64,000 nt of DNA from Cytophagaceae bacterium. Lineage in GTDB: Bacteria > Bacteroidota > Bacteroidia > Cytophagales > Spirosomataceae. A program made the position numbers and the translations under genes. The stretch's first letter is position 1; every line of letters begins with the position of its first letter. The notes under the pieces were generated by a model. That model had not been told where the DNA came from and made no database searches. It worked only from the letters and a program-made list of their open reading frames with translations. Below, in pieces: positions 62,198 through 64,000 of this stretch. The stretch spans positions 62,001-126,000 of the forward strand of contig CANFVE010000002.1 of NCBI GenBank assembly GCA_947450365.1, given 5' to 3'.

Positions 62198-63001
62198 TTA
62201 CTTGCTTAGGTAGATTTGTTCGAGGCCTTCGAAATCGACAAACATCCCATCACCTCGGTATAACGTATCCTTTTCGGATGAGATTTGGACCCCCGCGAAA
62301 TAGCCATTGAAGGGTAAGAGCTGTTCGTTCGATTGTTCAAATCCTCGCCATGGATCAATGGATGGAATGTCCTGTCCTGTGGAAGATTGGACGATAACCC
62401 AATTCTTGTTCCCTTCCTCATCAAGAAACCAGATTTGAGGATTGACGTCGATAAGGTCACAAAAGGAGAGGACCTCATGGCCTTCTTCCTCGATGTGTTG
62501 GCGAACTACTTGGATCGCAAAATTATGTATTTCCCAGGTCGACATCTCGGTGTCAATGTCCGTGGCCTCTAGTATAGGATCCACTAATTTTTGACCATCC
62601 ACATCAAATAAATTCCAAATCTCATCGACCGGCGTTAGGTTATAACCATGAGACATGGAGATGCAGTTGATTTTAAACAAACAGGGAATTAGGTTATATT
62701 CCATGCAAGCCTCGATCCATCGAGTACGCTGAATTTCAGTCAAGGATGAACCCGTTTCATCGATTAATTCAATCAAGACCGAAAAAATGGAGTTCTTAAA
62801 TCCAAAGGTCAAATGGTCGAATGCCGGATAGGTCAATTCGGCTTTGATCCATGTAAATCCTCGATGGCGAGAGTGTAATGGGCCGTTGTCAAATTGTCGA
62901 AATTGTTCCTGCAAGTGAACACCAGCTATTTGCCGCGCCTCCAAAAACAATTCACTCGGTTCAGGTCGGTCCATCAAATATTGAATGGAATGTTGGTTCA
63001 T
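62198..63001 (-). CDS. hypothetical protein
   Basis: A 267-residue cytoplasmic-type acidic protein. HRGFTWIKAELTYPAFDHLTFGFKNSIFSVLIEL (about 45-80) and DVNPQIWFLDEEGNKNWVIVQ (about 185-205) are its most structured parts. The DEEGNKNWVIV part resembles the WVEDKQGNKTCLAWD part of the downstream 82-residue protein, so the two may share a domain. No family recognised. CCCTATT is found upstream of its start. Confidence 0.6.
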   Translation of the reverse strand: MNQHSIQYLMDRPEPSELFLEARQIAGVHLQEQFRQFDNGPLHSRHRGFTWIKAELTYPAFDHLTFGFKNSIFSVLIELIDETGSSLTEIQRTRWIEACMEYNLIPCLFKINCISMSHGYNLTPVDEIWNLFDVDGQKLVDPILEATDIDTEMSTWEIHNFAIQVVRQHIEEEGHEVLSFCDLIDVNPQIWFLDEEGNKNWVIVQSSTGQDIPSIDPWRGFEQSNEQLLPFNGYFAGVQISSEKDTLYRGDGMFVDFEGLEQIYLSK

Positions 63002-63013
63002 GATGAATAGGGC

Positions 63014-63490
63014 TTAAAATTCTTTGGTGATTACTTGTTGGCCCCAGTGATGGTATTCCTTTTTAAACGCTGGCCTGGTAATCTCGACATCGTTTGGATA
63101 GCTAGTGATCAGATCGATTTGATTGAGTAAATGACTTCCGTCCAACAGGTTGAATACGACCTTAATCCGATGTTCACTTAAATAAGCCTTTGACTTTGCG
63201 TATAGAGAGAAGCGTTCTTCCTCTGAAAATAAATCATAGAGGGATTCGTGTTGGGTTTCGCGGTTCATTTCGATACCGTTGAGAACATAACTGACGATCA
63301 TGAGGTAAATATCATCGATCGTCTCGTGGACAGTAGGAATCATGACGAGGGGTTCTTGGGCTTCTTCTAAGTTGTATAGAATCAGCGCTGGCCGACTGTT
63401 TTCCGTAAACTGAATCAAATGGGAGGCTTGGATACCGCCATCGTTTGGATGGGCGTGGCCGATGAAGATGGTTGCAGTGGTGGTGGACAT
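63014..63490 (-). CDS. hypothetical protein
   Basis: A 158-residue protein from the ATG at 63490 (MSTTTATIFIGHAHPNDGG). The frame extends 43 codons upstream over the neighbouring gene but that part is not coding-like. The protein is alpha/beta with no signal peptide (RPALILYNLEEAQEPLVMIPTV; DLFSEEERFSLYAKSKAYLSEH). Function unknown. Lies 12 nt from the next gene in the minus-strand run. Confidence 0.6.
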   Translation of the reverse strand: MSTTTATIFIGHAHPNDGGIQASHLIQFTENSRPALILYNLEEAQEPLVMIPTVHETIDDIYLMIVSYVLNGIEMNRETQHESLYDLFSEEERFSLYAKSKAYLSEHRIKVVFNLLDGSHLLNQIDLITSYPNDVEITRPAFKKEYHHWGQQVITKEF

Positions 63491-63518
63491 AGTTTTTGAA
63501 ATTTTAATGTGGAACAAA

Positions 63519-63788
63519 TTAATCGCAATAAAAAATACCCCCTTTAATGATGCCTGCTTCCGAGGCACGTATGAGGTCTTGTAACAAAGAGGCTGGGTCA
63601 GATTTTGAGATGATAACACGACCGCCTATGTGGTTCAGTTTGGGAGGTAGTTTTTTGAAGCCAGATTTCGCGATAATTAAATCCCCGTTGATTGTTTCGA
63701 GACTTGGGAATTGAGTTTCATTCACTTGCTGGTTTCCCATGACATTCAGCTCGCCTCCGATGTGTTTTAGCTTAGGTACGTGTAACAT
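63519..63788 (-). CDS. short leucine-rich-repeat-like protein
   Basis: An 89-residue protein with three irregular repeats of about 22 residues: LKHIGGELNVMGNQQV, LETINGDLIIAKSGFKKL and LNHIGGRVIISKS. They have the spacing of bacterial leucine-rich repeats. Too short for a full solenoid, so it may be a fragment of a larger protein or a small effector-like domain. AACCTATG overlaps the start codon. Ends with a short non-repeat tail (GIIKGGIFYCD). Confidence 0.55.
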   Translation of the reverse strand: MLHVPKLKHIGGELNVMGNQQVNETQFPSLETINGDLIIAKSGFKKLPPKLNHIGGRVIISKSDPASLLQDLIRASEAGIIKGGIFYCD

Positions 63789-63793
63789 AGGTT
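63786..63793 (-). promoter_or_regulatory. AACCTATG element overlapping a start codon
   Basis: On the minus strand AACCTATG contains the ATG of the LRR-like gene, as at nagB. Confidence 0.35.
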
Positions 63794-63798
63794 CTGAT

Positions 63799-63897
63799 TT
63801 ATGATAAAAGGGTTACAAAGGATTGTAAAGGAATAGGGGATAGCTCAGGTTCCTGCAAGAAAAAGAGGGAATCGAGAAAATCTAGGAGTTCTTGCAT
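63799..63897 (-). CDS. tiny ORF upstream of the LRR-like gene
   Basis: A 32-codon frame (starting MQELLDFLDSLFFLQEPEL) ends 10 nt before the LRR-like gene on the same strand. It is hydrophobic and Leu-rich and could be a leader peptide, the remnant of a longer protein, or chance. Nothing else is seen in 63898-64000 besides the dyad at 63936. Confidence 0.3.
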   Translation of the reverse strand: MQELLDFLDSLFFLQEPELSPIPLQSFVTLLS

Positions 63898-63935
63898 ATG
63901 ATTAGGTTTATGTCATAAAATTCCAAAAGAGGAAA

Positions 63936-63950
63936 GACAAATAAGGTCAA
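63936..63950 (+). promoter_or_regulatory. operator-like dyad, copy 3 (partial)
   Basis: GACAAATAAGGTCAA matches 14 of 15 bases of the copy at 59325-59341. The gene it would control, if in the same orientation, lies beyond the window end. Confidence 0.3.
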
Positions 63951-64000
63951 TGAGTTAAAGATGACTTTATTTGGCGGAGAATTTCAATAAGTCTTAAAAT

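Noticed and set aside
63491-63619. Upstream extension of the gene at 63014 to 63619
   Set aside because: It would overlap the LRR-like gene by about 100 nt and has no coding character before MSTTTAT.

Overview
The window looks like chromosomal DNA from a member of the Bacteroidota, most likely an aerobic freshwater or soil Cytophagales. Supporting signs are the moderate GC content, Bacteroidota-type promoters (TTG about 20 nt upstream of TAnnTTTG-like boxes), starts without Shine-Dalgarno sequences, many secreted Gfo/Idh/MocA proteins with twin-arginine leaders, a DUF1080 protein, DUF4965-type glutaminase-like proteins and a DUF5117-type metalloprotease. I found no rRNA, complete tRNA, CRISPR array or replication origin.

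Layout. 1-681 is the 3' end of a multicopper oxidase. 754-3099 (-) is a GH95/DUF5703-like hydrolase. 3489-15214 (+) is a compact run for polysaccharide and amino-sugar catabolism: a DUF4965 family protein, a family 8 polysaccharide lyase, a TIM-barrel isomerase, a GMC oxidoreductase, a Gfo/Idh protein, a NagX-like acyltransferase, nagB and nagA. Facing it, 18261-15211 (-) is a three-gene operon with an MFS sugar permease, a Gfo/Idh protein and a DUF1080 (3-keto-disaccharide hydrolase-like) protein. Divergent from that, 18427-20575 (+) holds another Gfo/Idh protein and a secreted protein. The DUF1080, GMC, TIM-barrel and Gfo/Idh families together suggest oxidative (3-keto) glycoside cleavage feeding GlcNAc-6-P catabolism. 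No SusC/SusD pair is visible.

20728-29779 holds a serine hydrolase, two GT4 glycosyltransferases and a lipid group (AlkB-like, AraC regulator, fatty acid hydroxylase, ceramidase). 30048-50205 is mostly secreted hydrolases: a Gfo/Idh protein, GH31, alpha/beta hydrolases, PCD, SOUL, a metalloprotease, an FMO with an overlapping hydrolase, GH30, a photolyase, a carboxylesterase, a sulfatase, a carboxypeptidase-regulatory-domain protein and a DUF4440-like lipoprotein. This part carries a family of palindromic repeats and a 48-bp tandem array.

50480-58300 is an AT-rich accessory region. It opens with a frameshifted IS3-family element that seems to split a small DNA-binding-like gene. It continues with small orphan genes, among them an Adhesin_E-like protein, a PrsW-like protease and a DUF6994-like protein. 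At 56208-56218 there is a short match to a tRNA 3' end followed on the minus strand by a terminator, which looks like an integration scar. 58475-63900 has a GH25 muramidase, a SEDS (FtsW/RodA) protein, a zeta-toxin-like kinase overlapped by a 51-codon ORF, and a minus-strand run of small orphans.

Across the window an (A/G)CCTAT element sits at or just before many start codons, and a TGAC-N7-GTCA dyad recurs in front of unrelated genes in the right-hand part.
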